DNA of 64,000 bases from Bryobacterales bacterium (GTDB taxonomy: Bacteria; Acidobacteriota; Terriglobia; Bryobacterales; Bryobacteraceae): contig JADJWL010000002.1 of the NCBI GenBank assembly GCA_016716385.1, forward strand, positions 248,001-312,000. The letters run 5' to 3'. Positions 8,432 to 16,902 of this stretch are shown in pieces. The notes under the pieces were generated by a model, which saw only the letters and a list, made by a program, of their open reading frames with translations, was not told the origin of the DNA and made no database searches. Position numbers and translations under genes: made by a program. Positions within the stretch are counted from its first letter, which is position 1; each line of letters starts with the position of its first letter.

Positions 8432-8832
8432 TCCTTGCGTTCCCTGCCCATCGGCGGATGTCCTGGAGGCAGATCGCCGTCGCGCATCGGCTCCTGCGGC
8501 GCGCCCATCACTCCGCCCTCGCTGTGCGGGTTGCCGCCTTCGGTGCGGTTCTTCACCGTCCACTTCCCATCCTTTTGTTCAAGGACATACTTCATGACAA
8601 TGCCGGTACCGGGGGCGCTGCCTTTCGGCCGGAAGTCGACCATGGCTTCGGCTTCTTCGCCCTTGAAGTTCACCGATTGGACTTCGACGTCCATCTGGTC
8701 GAGATTCACGCGGCCTTGGACCGCGTCGATCACGGCGGCGCGGATGGCTTCGGGGGTTTCCGTGGCGCGCTGGCAGGCGAGGGTCGACAGCCCCACGGCC
8801 ACCGCAAAGAAGACAAATAAGGAGGACTTCAC
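8428..8832 (-). CDS. small secreted protein, possible lipoprotein
   Basis: A 134-aa protein with a hydrophobic N-terminus (MKSSLFVFFAVAVGLSTLAC) and a Cys at residue 20. The cleavage context TLAC is only a weak lipobox. The mature region contains a predicted beta-rich domain (VEVQSVNFKGEEAEAMVDF, KYVLEQKDGKWTVKNR), like many small acidobacterial periplasmic proteins with an NTF2-like look. The C-terminus is rich in Pro, Gly and Met. It starts 3 bp after cobA-hemD and overlaps the flavoprotein start by 4 bp, so it is co-transcribed with haem-synthesis genes. I do not recognise a family. Confidence 0.65.
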   Translation of the reverse strand: MKSSLFVFFAVAVGLSTLACQRATETPEAIRAAVIDAVQGRVNLDQMDVEVQSVNFKGEEAEAMVDFRPKGSAPGTGIVMKYVLEQKDGKWTVKNRTEGGNPHSEGGVMGAPQEPMRDGDLPPGHPPMGRERKE

Positions 8833-8835
8833 GAC

Positions 8836-10323
8836 CTAATTATAGCTGGACACCCGCGCCAGCAGCGCCTCGATGAGTCCGGAAATGTCGTAGCGGCGGG
8901 CTTCGAGATCGACAGACAGCCCCAGATTCCGCAGGGTGGCGGAGGTAACCGGACCGATGGAGGCAATCCGCACGCCATCGAGGCTCCCCGCAGCGTGGAC
9001 GAAATGGGAGGCCGTGGACGAACTGGTGAAGGTGATCCAGTCCGGGCGGCGTTCGGCGAAGACGGCGCCGATACGCTCCACGAGTCCGGCGGCGGCGACC
9101 GTGCGATAGGCTTCGACGACGTCCACGCGGGCTCCTTCGGCGCGCAGACGACCCGGCAGAACGTCGCGGGCCACGGCGGCGCGGGCGAGCAGGAAGCGCT
9201 TGCCGGCTACCGGTTCGCGCAGGAGACCGGCGATGAGGCTCTCGGCCACGTATTCCTCAGCCAGCAGGTCGACCTTGAGATGCGCGGCTTCGAGCGCCGC
9301 CGCGGTGGCCGGACCGATGGCGGCCAGCCGTCCGCGCAGCGCGCGGAGATCACGCACGGAGGCGCCGAGGCGATCGAGGAAGAAACGCACTCCGTTGGCG
9401 CTCGTAAAGAGGAGCCAGTCGTATTGTTCGAGTTCAACGATGGCTCGGTCAAGGGGAGCGGCGTCGGCCGCAGGTTGGATCTCGATGGCGGGGATTTCGA
9501 CGGCGTCGGCGCCCAGCTCGCGCAGGCGCGAGGTGAGGCTGGCTGCCTGCTCACGGGCGCGGGTGATGACGATCCGTTGTCCGAACAGAGGCAGACGCTC
9601 GAACCAGTTGAGTGTCTCCCGCAGCCGCACGACTTCGCCGATCACGATCGTCGCGGGCGGCCGCAGGCGTGCGCGTAGCACTTCCTCGGCAAGCCTGCCC
9701 AGAGGCGCCGCGACGGTTTGCTGATCCGGTCGTGTCGCCCAACGGACCGCCAGGGCGGGCGTCCCGGGATCGCGGCCCGCTCCGATCAGGCGCTCGGCCG
9801 CACCGGGAAGCGTGGTCAATCCCATGAAGAGCACCAGGGTCTCGGCTGCGGCGGCCACTGTCCAGTCGATCGTGTCGAGGTCATGCGCCGTGACGAACGT
9901 GACGATCGAGGTGTGCTCGCGGTGCGTCAGCGGCACGCCGCAATAGGCGGCGATCCCGAGAGGGGTCGTCACGCCCGGCACCACTTCGAACGGCACGTCC
10001 GCCGCCGCCAGGGCTTCGGCCTCCTCGCCCCCGCGGCCGAAGATGAACGGGTCGCCTCCCTTGAGGCGAACCACGGTGAGACCGCGGCGCGCGCGCTCGA
10101 TCAGCATCGCGCAGATTTCTTCCTGTGTATACGCGTGGACTGCCTTCTTCTTTCCCACGTAAACGCGTTCGGCGGAGGCGGGCGCGAGATCGAGCAACGC
10201 AGGCGCCGCCAGGTTGTCGTAGAGGACGCAATCGGCGCGTTCCAGCACCCGGCGCCCCTTCCAGGTGATGAGTTCGGGATCGCCGGGTCCAGCGCCGACG
10301 AGGTAGACCGTGCCTGGCGTCAA
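8836..10323 (-). CDS. cobA-hemD: uroporphyrinogen-III C-methyltransferase / uroporphyrinogen-III synthase fusion
   Basis: A bifunctional 495-aa enzyme. Residues 1-250 are the SAM-dependent uroporphyrinogen-III methyltransferase (VYLVGAGPGDPELITWKG, VVRLKGGDPFIFGRGGEEAE, EVVPGVTTPLGIAAYCGVP), which makes precorrin-2 for sirohaem/B12. Residues about 265-495 are uroporphyrinogen-III synthase (GQRIVITRAREQAASL, WLLFTSANGVRFFLDRLG, WITFTSSSTASHFV). The start is a TTG at 10323 within a TTGA overlap with the amidase stop, preceded by GGAG 8 nt upstream. The longer open frame extending into the amidase gene is out of phase with it and rejected. SUMT-HemD fusions are known in several phyla. Confidence 0.9.
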   Translation of the reverse strand: MTPGTVYLVGAGPGDPELITWKGRRVLERADCVLYDNLAAPALLDLAPASAERVYVGKKKAVHAYTQEEICAMLIERARRGLTVVRLKGGDPFIFGRGGEEAEALAAADVPFEVVPGVTTPLGIAAYCGVPLTHREHTSIVTFVTAHDLDTIDWTVAAAAETLVLFMGLTTLPGAAERLIGAGRDPGTPALAVRWATRPDQQTVAAPLGRLAEEVLRARLRPPATIVIGEVVRLRETLNWFERLPLFGQRIVITRAREQAASLTSRLRELGADAVEIPAIEIQPAADAAPLDRAIVELEQYDWLLFTSANGVRFFLDRLGASVRDLRALRGRLAAIGPATAAALEAAHLKVDLLAEEYVAESLIAGLLREPVAGKRFLLARAAVARDVLPGRLRAEGARVDVVEAYRTVAAAGLVERIGAVFAERRPDWITFTSSSTASHFVHAAGSLDGVRIASIGPVTSATLRNLGLSVDLEARRYDISGLIEALLARVSSYN

Positions 10324-11501
10324 CGAAGGATCTCCAGATGCGCGGCGGTGGCCAGCAGAAGCGCGTCCTCGCCGGGCGCGGCCACCAACTGGATGCCGAG
10401 CGGCAGCCCTTCGACCGGCATCGGCAGCGAGAGCGCCGGAACACCGAGGCCGGTCCAGGCGCCATTCATCCGCGGATCGCCGGTCGAGGCGAGTCCCAGC
10501 GGCGCGGGACCCGGCGCCGACGCCAGAGCCAGCACGCCGTAGTGCCGCCACAGCGGGGCAAGGGCCTCGCGGTGCTCCGCCAGCGTCGCGCGCGCCTCCT
10601 CGTACTCGGCCCCGGAGATCGCCAGCCCGCGCTCGACGAGGTGCGCCAGCTTCGCTCCGATGCCTGCGCCATGCTCGCGGTACCGTTCCTCATGGGTGCG
10701 GGCACCTTCGTAGTGATTAATGACCTGCACCGCGGGCCAGACTTCGCCGAAGCCGTCGGGGAGTTCGGCCGCCTCCACGGCGACGCCGGCGGCTCGCCAT
10801 GACGCGAGGGTCGCGGCGATCGCCGCGCGCATGGGTTCGTCCGGTTCGCCGTAGGAGGCGATGGCGCCGATCCGCGGGGACGGATCAATGGAAGCGCTGT
10901 TGCCCAGGCCGGCCCACAGATGCTGCATGTCGCCGGCGTCTTGCGTGAAGAAGCCTGCGGTGTCGAGAGAGGGCGAGAACGGCAGCATTCCATCGACTGG
11001 AATGAGACCGAAGGTCGGCTTGAAGCCCACGACGCCACAGAACGAGGCTGGACGAATCACCGAGCCCTGTGTCTGCGAGCCAAGCGCGAACGCCGCCATA
11101 CCGGCGCGTACCGCCGCGGCGGACCCGCTGGAGCTGCCGCCCGGCGTGTGGCGCGGATCGCAGGGATTGCGCGTCGGAGCAGGGTCGAAATAGGCGAACG
11201 CCGTGGTGTGGGTCTTGCCCAACAGCACCGCGCCCGCCGCCGAAAGCATATCGATGAGCGCGGCGTCGCGCACGCCCTGCCGCCCGCGGAACAGCGGGGA
11301 GCCGTACTCGGTCGGAAGGTCGCGCGTTTCGTAGATGTCCTTGGCGCCGTAGGGAAGGCCCGCCAGAGGGCCGGGGCCTCCCTGGCGCGGCGCCACGGCG
11401 ACCCACGCCTCAATGTCCGGATCGCGCTCGGCGATCGTTCCCAAGCAGCGCCTCAGGCTCTCGCCGGGCGCCATGTCCGCAAATTGCCGCAACAGACCCA
11501 T
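10320..11501 (-). CDS. amidase signature family hydrolase
   Basis: A 393-aa amidase with the Ser-cisSer-Lys triad visible: K54 in PYGAKDIYETRD, the Ser cluster GGSSSGSAAAV (121-131), and nucleophile S147 in GSQTQGSVIRPASFCG. It is shorter than GatA (about 480 aa) and there are no gatB/gatC neighbours, so it is unlikely to be the tRNA amidotransferase subunit. Substrate is unknown. It is the first gene of the leftward tetrapyrrole operon. Its start lies only 19 bp from the divergent DUF6807 gene, so its promoter must lie in or across that gene's start. A Met at residue 10 is an alternative start. Confidence 0.83.
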   Translation of the reverse strand: MGLLRQFADMAPGESLRRCLGTIAERDPDIEAWVAVAPRQGGPGPLAGLPYGAKDIYETRDLPTEYGSPLFRGRQGVRDAALIDMLSAAGAVLLGKTHTTAFAYFDPAPTRNPCDPRHTPGGSSSGSAAAVRAGMAAFALGSQTQGSVIRPASFCGVVGFKPTFGLIPVDGMLPFSPSLDTAGFFTQDAGDMQHLWAGLGNSASIDPSPRIGAIASYGEPDEPMRAAIAATLASWRAAGVAVEAAELPDGFGEVWPAVQVINHYEGARTHEERYREHGAGIGAKLAHLVERGLAISGAEYEEARATLAEHREALAPLWRHYGVLALASAPGPAPLGLASTGDPRMNGAWTGLGVPALSLPMPVEGLPLGIQLVAAPGEDALLLATAAHLEILR

Positions 11502-11520
11502 GTGTGTTCTACTTTCTCAT

Positions 11521-12498
11521 ATGCAAAAGGCTCTCTTCCTCGGGCTGGCGGCGCTCGTCTGGCTGCCGGCTGCTCCGGCGCAGGTCAAGCTGACCCAGGG
11601 CTCCGACCGCATCCTGGTGGAGATCAACGGAAAGCCTTTCACCGATCTCTTCATCGGTTCGGACGCACCCAAGCCGTATCTCCACCCGTTGCGGGCCGCC
11701 ACCGGCACCGTCATCACGCGTTATTACCCGATGGATCTCAAGGAGGGCGAGGCCCACGACCACAAGCACCATCGCGGTCTCTGGTTCACGCACGGAGACG
11801 TGAGCGGCGTCGATTTCTGGGCCAACGAACCGGACCAGAAACGTCCCCACGCGGGCAGAGTCGTCCTGCGGAAGGTGAACAACGTCAAGGGCGGCAAGAA
11901 GTCCGGCGTGATCGAAGCCACCTTCGATTGGACCGATCCGAAGGGCAAGACACTGGTGACGGAGTCGCGCAAGATGACCTTCTATGCCGAAGCCGACACG
12001 CGCACGATCGACTTCGACATCGCGCTTCGCGCGGTCGAAGCCGTGAAGTTCAACGACACGAAGGAAGGCACGTTCGCCATCCGCCTGGCGGCGGCGCTCG
12101 AGGAACCGACGAAGCGCTCCCTGCCGAATCCCCCACGCACCGGGCAGATGGTGAACGCCGAAGGTCTCAAGGGTGAAGAAGCCGTGTGGGGCAAGCGGTC
12201 GCCCTGGGTGGACTACGCGGGTGTGATCGACGGCGAGAAAGTGGGGGTGGCGATCCTCGACCACCCGTCGAGCTTCAACCACCCGACGTGGTGGCACTCC
12301 CGCGGCTATGGCCTGTTCGCCGCCAATGCTTTCGGGGAACGCGATTTCACGCGGGACAAGTCGCGCAACGGCACGGTGGACTTGCAGCCCGGCCAGACGC
12401 TGACGTTCCGCTACCGGGTGATCATCCATCCGGGCGACTGGCAGAGTTCGGGCATTGCCGCCCAGTGGCAGAAGTACTCCAAGCTCAAGTACAAGTAA
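11521..12498 (+). CDS. DUF6807 (PmoA-like) secreted protein
   Basis: A 325-aa protein from the ATG at 11521, where a signal peptide begins (MQKALFLGLAALVWLPAAPAQ). The family is recognised by the His-rich segment EAHDHKHHRGLWFTHGDVSG followed by VDFWANE, and by later blocks DYAGVIDGEKVGVAILDHP and WHSRGYGLFAANAFG. DUF6807 proteins are annotated as 'PmoA' but have no demonstrated methane-oxidation role. They are frequent next to Gfo/Idh/MocA oxidoreductases in Acidobacteriota and Planctomycetota, as here, which suggests carbohydrate-related chemistry in the periplasm. The upstream in-frame extension overlaps the divergent amidase and lacks a signal, so it was not used. Confidence 0.82.
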   Translation: MQKALFLGLAALVWLPAAPAQVKLTQGSDRILVEINGKPFTDLFIGSDAPKPYLHPLRAATGTVITRYYPMDLKEGEAHDHKHHRGLWFTHGDVSGVDFWANEPDQKRPHAGRVVLRKVNNVKGGKKSGVIEATFDWTDPKGKTLVTESRKMTFYAEADTRTIDFDIALRAVEAVKFNDTKEGTFAIRLAAALEEPTKRSLPNPPRTGQMVNAEGLKGEEAVWGKRSPWVDYAGVIDGEKVGVAILDHPSSFNHPTWWHSRGYGLFAANAFGERDFTRDKSRNGTVDLQPGQTLTFRYRVIIHPGDWQSSGIAAQWQKYSKLKYK

Positions 12499-12549
12499 GC
12501 ACGGCGCGCGCGGTGATACAGTAGTGGCCGAAGGGAGGTTTACCCATCG

Positions 12550-13716
12550 ATGTCCACGGATCGCCGCACATTTCTAACCAGTTCGGCGCTGGCGGCCGCG
12601 CCCTTATTCGTTCCTCAAACTGCTTTCGGCGCCAATGACCGGATCACATTCGGCGTCATCGGCGCGGGCGGACGCAGCCGGTATCTGACCCGGATCTTCC
12701 ACAAACTCGGCGCGCAATGCGTCGCGCTGGCCGAAGTCTACGAACCGAACATGGAGATGGCGCTTAAGGAAGCGCCGGGCGCCAAGACGTACGTCGACTA
12801 CAAAGACCTGCTCGCCCGGCAGGGCATGGACACGGTCGTCATCGGGACGCCCGACCACCAGCATTGTCCCAACCTGCTCGATTCGCTCGCCGCGGGCAAG
12901 GATGTCTACCTCGAAAAGCCGATGTCGCTCAACCTCGAAGAAAGCCAGCGCATGATTCGCGCGGTCCGGGAGACGAAACGGATCGTACAGATCGGGATGC
13001 AAAGGCGGAGTGCGGAATCGGTCATCAAGGCGAAGGACCTGATCCGCGGCGGGCGACTTGGGCGCATCACGATGGTGAAGCCGCAGTGGAACTGGAACAT
13101 CGCGCGCGAGTTGGACAACAGCCCGTTGCCCGGCAAGCTCGACTGGGAGCGCTTTCTCGGCCCGGCGCCAAAGCGGGAGTTGCAGCCGATGCGCTTCCGC
13201 AAGTGGCGCTACTTCTGGGATTATTCAGGCGGCAACATGACCGACCAGGGGACGCACCTGATGGACGTGGTGCAGTGGTTCTCCGGTTCGGGCGAAGCGG
13301 TTTCGTCAGTTTGCCAGGGTCAGGTGGCCAAGATGCTCGGGGCCGAGACACCGGACGTGTTCTGCGCGGTCTTCGAATACCCGCAGATGATGGCCACCTG
13401 GACGCTCAACTACGCAAACTCCTACCACAACGGCTGGTCGATCCAGTTCCAGGGCGACGAGGGAACGATGATCATCGACGACGCCGGCTATCGCGTCTGG
13501 AACGAGCCGTGGAAGGATAACCAGGAGCCTGTGGAGCGCTTCGACGCGCCGGTGCCGATCGAGTCGCACGTGCAGAACTTCCTCGATTGCGTGCGGTCGC
13601 GGCAGGAGCCGAACGCGCCCGTCGAAGTGGGCGCGAGCGCCGTGTCGGCGCCACACTTGGCCAACCTCGCCTACCACCAGAAGCGGCAGGTGACGATGCC
13701 GGGCAGGGTGAGCTAG
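12550..13716 (+). CDS. Gfo/Idh/MocA family oxidoreductase, Tat-exported
   Basis: A 388-aa NAD(P)-dependent oxidoreductase. It has a twin-arginine signal (DRRTFLTSSALAAAPLFVPQTAFG), the Rossmann motif ITFGVIGAGGRSRY (32-45) and the family EKP motif (VYLEKPMSLNLEES), whose lysine is catalytic. The C-terminal alpha/beta domain includes GGNMTDQGTHLMDVVQWF. A GGAGG stands 8-12 nt before the ATG at 12550. Exported members of this family are common in this phylum and act on sugars or glycosides. The specific sugar is unknown. It is 51 bp after the DUF6807 gene in the same direction. Confidence 0.88.
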   Translation: MSTDRRTFLTSSALAAAPLFVPQTAFGANDRITFGVIGAGGRSRYLTRIFHKLGAQCVALAEVYEPNMEMALKEAPGAKTYVDYKDLLARQGMDTVVIGTPDHQHCPNLLDSLAAGKDVYLEKPMSLNLEESQRMIRAVRETKRIVQIGMQRRSAESVIKAKDLIRGGRLGRITMVKPQWNWNIARELDNSPLPGKLDWERFLGPAPKRELQPMRFRKWRYFWDYSGGNMTDQGTHLMDVVQWFSGSGEAVSSVCQGQVAKMLGAETPDVFCAVFEYPQMMATWTLNYANSYHNGWSIQFQGDEGTMIIDDAGYRVWNEPWKDNQEPVERFDAPVPIESHVQNFLDCVRSRQEPNAPVEVGASAVSAPHLANLAYHQKRQVTMPGRVS

Positions 13717-13720
13717 CCGG

Positions 13721-14239
13721 ATGGGTGTCCGCGTTCTGCTGACGGAAGAACAGATTCAGGCCCGGATCCGGGAGTTGGGCGCGGAGATCGGCGCAGACTA
13801 TCCCGAAGGGCCTCTGTACCTCGTCTGCATCCTGAAGGGCGCGTGCTTTTTCCTCGCGGACCTGGCGCGCGCCGTCCCCCGCGACGTGCTCATCGAGTTC
13901 ATGGGCATCTCGAGCTATGGCAAAGGGAAGTCTTCCTCGGGCGAAGTGCGTGTGACCAAGGACCTCGATGCATCCCTGGAAGACGCGCACGTCATCGTGG
14001 TCGAGGACATCGTCGACAGCGGGATCACGCTGCACTACCTCGTGCATGTTCTGGGCCAGCGGCGGCCGCGCTCTCTGAAGGTGGCCGCGCTGCTCGATAA
14101 GCCCGACCGGCGTCTGCGCCCGGTGGAGGTGGCCTACACGGGCTTCCAGATCCCGGACGAGTTCGTGGTCGGCTACGGCCTCGACTACGGCGAGCGCTAC
14201 CGGAATCTGCGCGATGTCTGCGTGCTGGTGGACGAGTAG
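13721..14239 (+). CDS. hpt: hypoxanthine phosphoribosyltransferase
   Basis: A 172-aa type-I phosphoribosyltransferase that salvages hypoxanthine/guanine to IMP/GMP with PRPP. The PRPP-binding signature is VIVVEDIVDSGITLHYLV (about 90-107). The N-terminal LYLVCILKGACFFLADLAR and the C-terminal FVVGYGLDYGERYRNL are typical of Hpt, and length matches the family. It starts 4 bp after the Gfo/Idh/MocA gene and is probably co-transcribed, although the functions are unrelated. Confidence 0.93.
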   Translation: MGVRVLLTEEQIQARIRELGAEIGADYPEGPLYLVCILKGACFFLADLARAVPRDVLIEFMGISSYGKGKSSSGEVRVTKDLDASLEDAHVIVVEDIVDSGITLHYLVHVLGQRRPRSLKVAALLDKPDRRLRPVEVAYTGFQIPDEFVVGYGLDYGERYRNLRDVCVLVDE

Positions 14240-14245
14240 ATTCGG

Positions 14246-14274
14246 TTGACTCCCCCCTCCCCCATCGCTATGAT
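14246..14274 (+). promoter_or_regulatory. sigma-70-type promoter for tatA-tatC
   Basis: TTGACT at 14246-14251 and TATGAT at 14269-14274 are separated by exactly 17 bp. The spacer is extremely C-rich (C6-T-C5 then ATCGC). The tatA ATG follows 36 nt after the -10 box, with GGAGGA at a normal distance before it. Confidence 0.75.
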
Positions 14275-14310
14275 GAAAGCGTATTTGCAGATGTTTGGAG
14301 GAACTGCCTA

Positions 14311-14781
14311 ATGGGTCCGCTGGGTTGGCAGGAAACGGTCTTCATCTTTCTGCTCGCCCTCCTCATCTTCGGCCCGAAGAAGCTGCCGGAGTTGGGGAAG
14401 ACGATCGGGAAAGCAATGACCGAGTTCCGCCGCGCCTCGAGCGAGCTGAAGTCCACGTTCGATCGGGAGATGGTTAACCTGGAGCGGGAAACGGAACCGT
14501 TGAAGGAGATCAGCCGTGATGTCGGCTATGACTCCTACAATTACGATTCTTACGATTACGGATCGTACGACCAGACGAGCCCAGCCTCGTCGTCGGGCGA
14601 TTCGACCGCAACCGCAACGTCCACGCCAAGCGCATCCGCAACTGAGGGCGCTGAGTCGACGACAGCCGAGGCGACCGGGCCCGTGGCGGCAGAAGCCGCC
14701 GCTCCGGCCAACACGGTGCATCGCACCCCCGCCTCGCCTTCTCCCGCAAGTAGTGGAGATACTTCCGCTGTCGCTGGGTAG
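14311..14781 (+). CDS. tatA: twin-arginine translocase TatA/TatE-family subunit
   Basis: A 156-aa pore-forming Tat component. Residues 1-20 form the short membrane helix ending in the hinge LIFGPKKLPELG, followed by the amphipathic helix KTIGKAMTEFRRASSELKS. After about residue 65 comes an unusually long low-complexity tail. It includes a Tyr/Asp/Ser repeat (YDSYNYDSYDYGSYDQ) and then a Ser/Thr/Ala/Pro-rich stretch to the end; typical TatA is 60-90 aa. The hinge also fits TatB, but no separate tatB is present. The gene is followed 18 bp later by tatC. Confidence 0.87.
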   Translation: MGPLGWQETVFIFLLALLIFGPKKLPELGKTIGKAMTEFRRASSELKSTFDREMVNLERETEPLKEISRDVGYDSYNYDSYDYGSYDQTSPASSSGDSTATATSTPSASATEGAESTTAEATGPVAAEAAAPANTVHRTPASPSPASSGDTSAVAG

Positions 14782-14799
14782 GTAACGCGCCAGTCGAGC

Positions 14800-15996
14800 A
14801 TGCCGTCTTCCGAAGATCCGAAGGGAGATCAGACTCCCGAGACCGAACCTGCGCCCGCCTCCGGGACGAGCGGCGGAGAGAATCCTCCTCCGCGGCCTGA
14901 GGATCCTCCGTCCGAGGGAGAATCCACGGAGGCGGCAGATCCGGCGTCTGCGTCTACGGAAGACCCGTCCAGCTACTACGAAGATCCGTACGCCTTCGAG
15001 ACGGAGGGCAGTCAGTACAACCCGGAAACCGCGGTCGCCACGACGGAACCGGCGCCGCCGCCCGCGATCCCACCGCCGCCTCCTCCTCCGCCCCCGGCGG
15101 AGGACGAAGAGGACGAGGATGACGACGGCATGCTCCGCATGTCGTTCCTCGGGCACCTGGAAGAACTCCGCCTGCGCATTGTGCGTGCGTTGATGGGCGT
15201 GGGCGTAGCCTTCGGCTTCAGCCTGTTCTTCAGCGATTTCCTGTGGGATATCGTGATCGAACCGGTCACCTCGGCTCTGCGCGAGATTGGCGTCGACGAC
15301 AAGCTGATCCAAATCACTCCGATGGAGAGCTTCAACATCCTCTGGATCAAGCTCCCCATCCTCGCGGCAACCTTCCTGTCCTCACCTTGGATTCTGTACC
15401 AGGTCTGGGCGTTCATCGCTCCAGGGCTGTACAAGCGGGAACGGCGCTGGGCTGCGCCTTTCGTTATCATCTCCGCCGGCTTGTTTATCCTCGGCGGCAC
15501 GTTCGCCTACTTCATTGCCTTCCGGTACGGTCTGACGTTCCTGCTGGGGATCGGCGTGGGACGGGGCATCGCGCCGATGATCACGGTCAGCGAGTACTTC
15601 AACCTGTTCGTCAACGTGATGCTCACGATCGGCATCGTCTTCCAGATGCCGGTGCTCATCTTCTTCCTGACGCTGCTCCGCATCGTCACGCCAGGCTTCC
15701 TGCTGGCCAACAGCCGGTACGCGATTCTGATCATCGTCATCGTCGCCGCCATCATCACGCCGACTCCCGACGTGTTCAACCTGATGCTGTTCGCCACTCC
15801 GATGTGCCTGCTGTTTTTCGTCGGCGTGTTCGCCAGCTATTTGCTGACAATGAGCAGAGAAAACCGCCGCATCCCGTGGCGCAGGATTCTGCTGATCAGC
15901 GGGTTAATTCTGGTCGTGATTATGGTACTGTTGATGTTCGCGGCCACGCAGTACGGATACCAGTTCGGACCGAAGTGGCCCTTTCTGACACGTTGA
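14800..15996 (+). CDS. tatC: Sec-independent protein translocase TatC with N-terminal extension
   Basis: TatC recognises twin-arginine signal peptides. The conserved core begins at about residue 111 (MLRMSFLGHLEELRLRI) and shows six membrane segments and family blocks such as PWILYQVWAFIAPGLYKRE and FQMPVLIFFLTLLRIVTP. Before it lie about 110 acidic, Ser/Pro-rich residues, including nine consecutive prolines and EDEEDEDDD. This part also contains SSYYEDPYAFETEGSQY, similar in composition to the TatA tail. Translation could instead begin at M111 or M114, which would give a normal-length TatC. The continuous frame and proximity to tatA favour the long form, with moderate certainty. Several exported proteins in this window carry RR signals. 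Confidence 0.9.
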   Translation: MPSSEDPKGDQTPETEPAPASGTSGGENPPPRPEDPPSEGESTEAADPASASTEDPSSYYEDPYAFETEGSQYNPETAVATTEPAPPPAIPPPPPPPPPAEDEEDEDDDGMLRMSFLGHLEELRLRIVRALMGVGVAFGFSLFFSDFLWDIVIEPVTSALREIGVDDKLIQITPMESFNILWIKLPILAATFLSSPWILYQVWAFIAPGLYKRERRWAAPFVIISAGLFILGGTFAYFIAFRYGLTFLLGIGVGRGIAPMITVSEYFNLFVNVMLTIGIVFQMPVLIFFLTLLRIVTPGFLLANSRYAILIIVIVAAIITPTPDVFNLMLFATPMCLLFFVGVFASYLLTMSRENRRIPWRRILLISGLILVVIMVLLMFAATQYGYQFGPKWPFLTR

Positions 15997-15997
15997 C

Positions 15998-16210
15998 ATG
16001 GACCTCGACCGGGCGATACGCGAACTGACGGAAGAAAAGAAGCGGCTGGACAAAGCCATCGCCGCGCTGGAGAGGCGGACGGGAGAAGGCCCGGCCGCCC
16101 GCAAGCGCGCGTGGTCTGGCGCCGCACGAAAGGCCGCGGCTGAGCGGATGCGCCAGTATTGGGCGGCGCGCCGGGGCGAGTTGGACGCCGGGACGTCTAC
16201 GGACGCTTAA
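15998..16210 (+). CDS. small basic coiled-coil protein
   Basis: A 70-aa protein starting 1 bp after the tatC stop, so almost certainly in the tat operon. Residues 1-28 form a heptad-like helix (MDLDRAIRELTEEKKRLDKA). Residues 35-60 are Arg/Ala-rich and end in AAAERMRQYWAARRG. Similar small proteins with a terminal R/K-M-x-x-Y-W motif occur widely in Acidobacteriota without known function; that is from memory. The last 14 bp overlap the convergent methyltransferase gene. Confidence 0.6.
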   Translation: MDLDRAIRELTEEKKRLDKAIAALERRTGEGPAARKRAWSGAARKAAAERMRQYWAARRGELDAGTSTDA

Positions 16211-16877
16211 AGAACCAGAGCCAGAAGTACTGCGTGCCCTGCCCGTGCCGGTGGCGTGGCTCGAAGCCGCACTCCTCCGCCAGGCGGACCGCCTGCTCGT
16301 CGGAGAACGGCACGCCGAGCCACGTGTCGTCAGGAGCGGTCGCCAGGGTGGCGTCGCCCTGCACCTGGAATTTGAACAGCGCCCCGGGACGCAGGGCGCG
16401 ATGGACCTCGCGCACGTAGGAGCGGATCACCTCGTAGCTGGGGATATGCTGGAAGACGATCGACGAGAAGGCGAAATCGAACTCCGCGTCGCCTAGGAGG
16501 GACAGGTCCATCCCATTGTTCTGCAGGGCCCGCGCGTTGGGACGGTCCCGGAGCGCAGCGGCCGCCCGGGCGACCATCTCGCCGCTGACATCGACGCCGA
16601 CGACTTCGCCGAACAGTCCCGACAGAGCCCGGGTCACCCGTCCGGCACCACAGCCAATCTCGAGGACGCGCATCGCGCCAGGATCTTTTCCCTGGCAGAT
16701 ATTCGTCATATCGGTCAGGATCTCTTCCCTGACCGTCTGCTCACCCGACGCAAAGAATTCTTCGTCGGTCCAATCCTCGCGGGCGGTATTGACGTAGTAG
16801 CGGGCGTTTTCGCGGGCTCGCTCGTCCCAGTCAGCGCGCATCTTTTCGAGCGTGCGGCTTAGATCGTCGCTGGACAT
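16197..16877 (-). CDS. class I SAM-dependent methyltransferase
   Basis: A 226-aa protein with the SAM-binding motif I VLEIGCGAGRVTRAL (about 69-83), motif II VVGVDVSGEMVARA and the post-motif FDFAFSSIVFQHIP. The N-terminal helix (RTLEKMRADWDERARENARYYV) is typical of the DUF-type small methyltransferases found near tRNA or glycan genes. No substrate can be assigned. The start is 25 bp from the divergent tRNA-Ala gene, and the 3' end overlaps the convergent 70-aa gene by 14 bp. Confidence 0.82.
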   Translation of the reverse strand: MSSDDLSRTLEKMRADWDERARENARYYVNTAREDWTDEEFFASGEQTVREEILTDMTNICQGKDPGAMRVLEIGCGAGRVTRALSGLFGEVVGVDVSGEMVARAAAALRDRPNARALQNNGMDLSLLGDAEFDFAFSSIVFQHIPSYEVIRSYVREVHRALRPGALFKFQVQGDATLATAPDDTWLGVPFSDEQAVRLAEECGFEPRHRHGQGTQYFWLWFFKRP

Positions 16878-16902
16878 CGTGGTATACTACAAAAGATCGA
16901 GT

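Noticed and set aside
10324..10551. 76-residue N-terminal extension of the cobA-hemD product
   Set aside because: It overlaps the amidase in another frame, is Arg/Ala-rich without fold, and the TTG at 10323 has a good ribosome site right before the SUMT motif.
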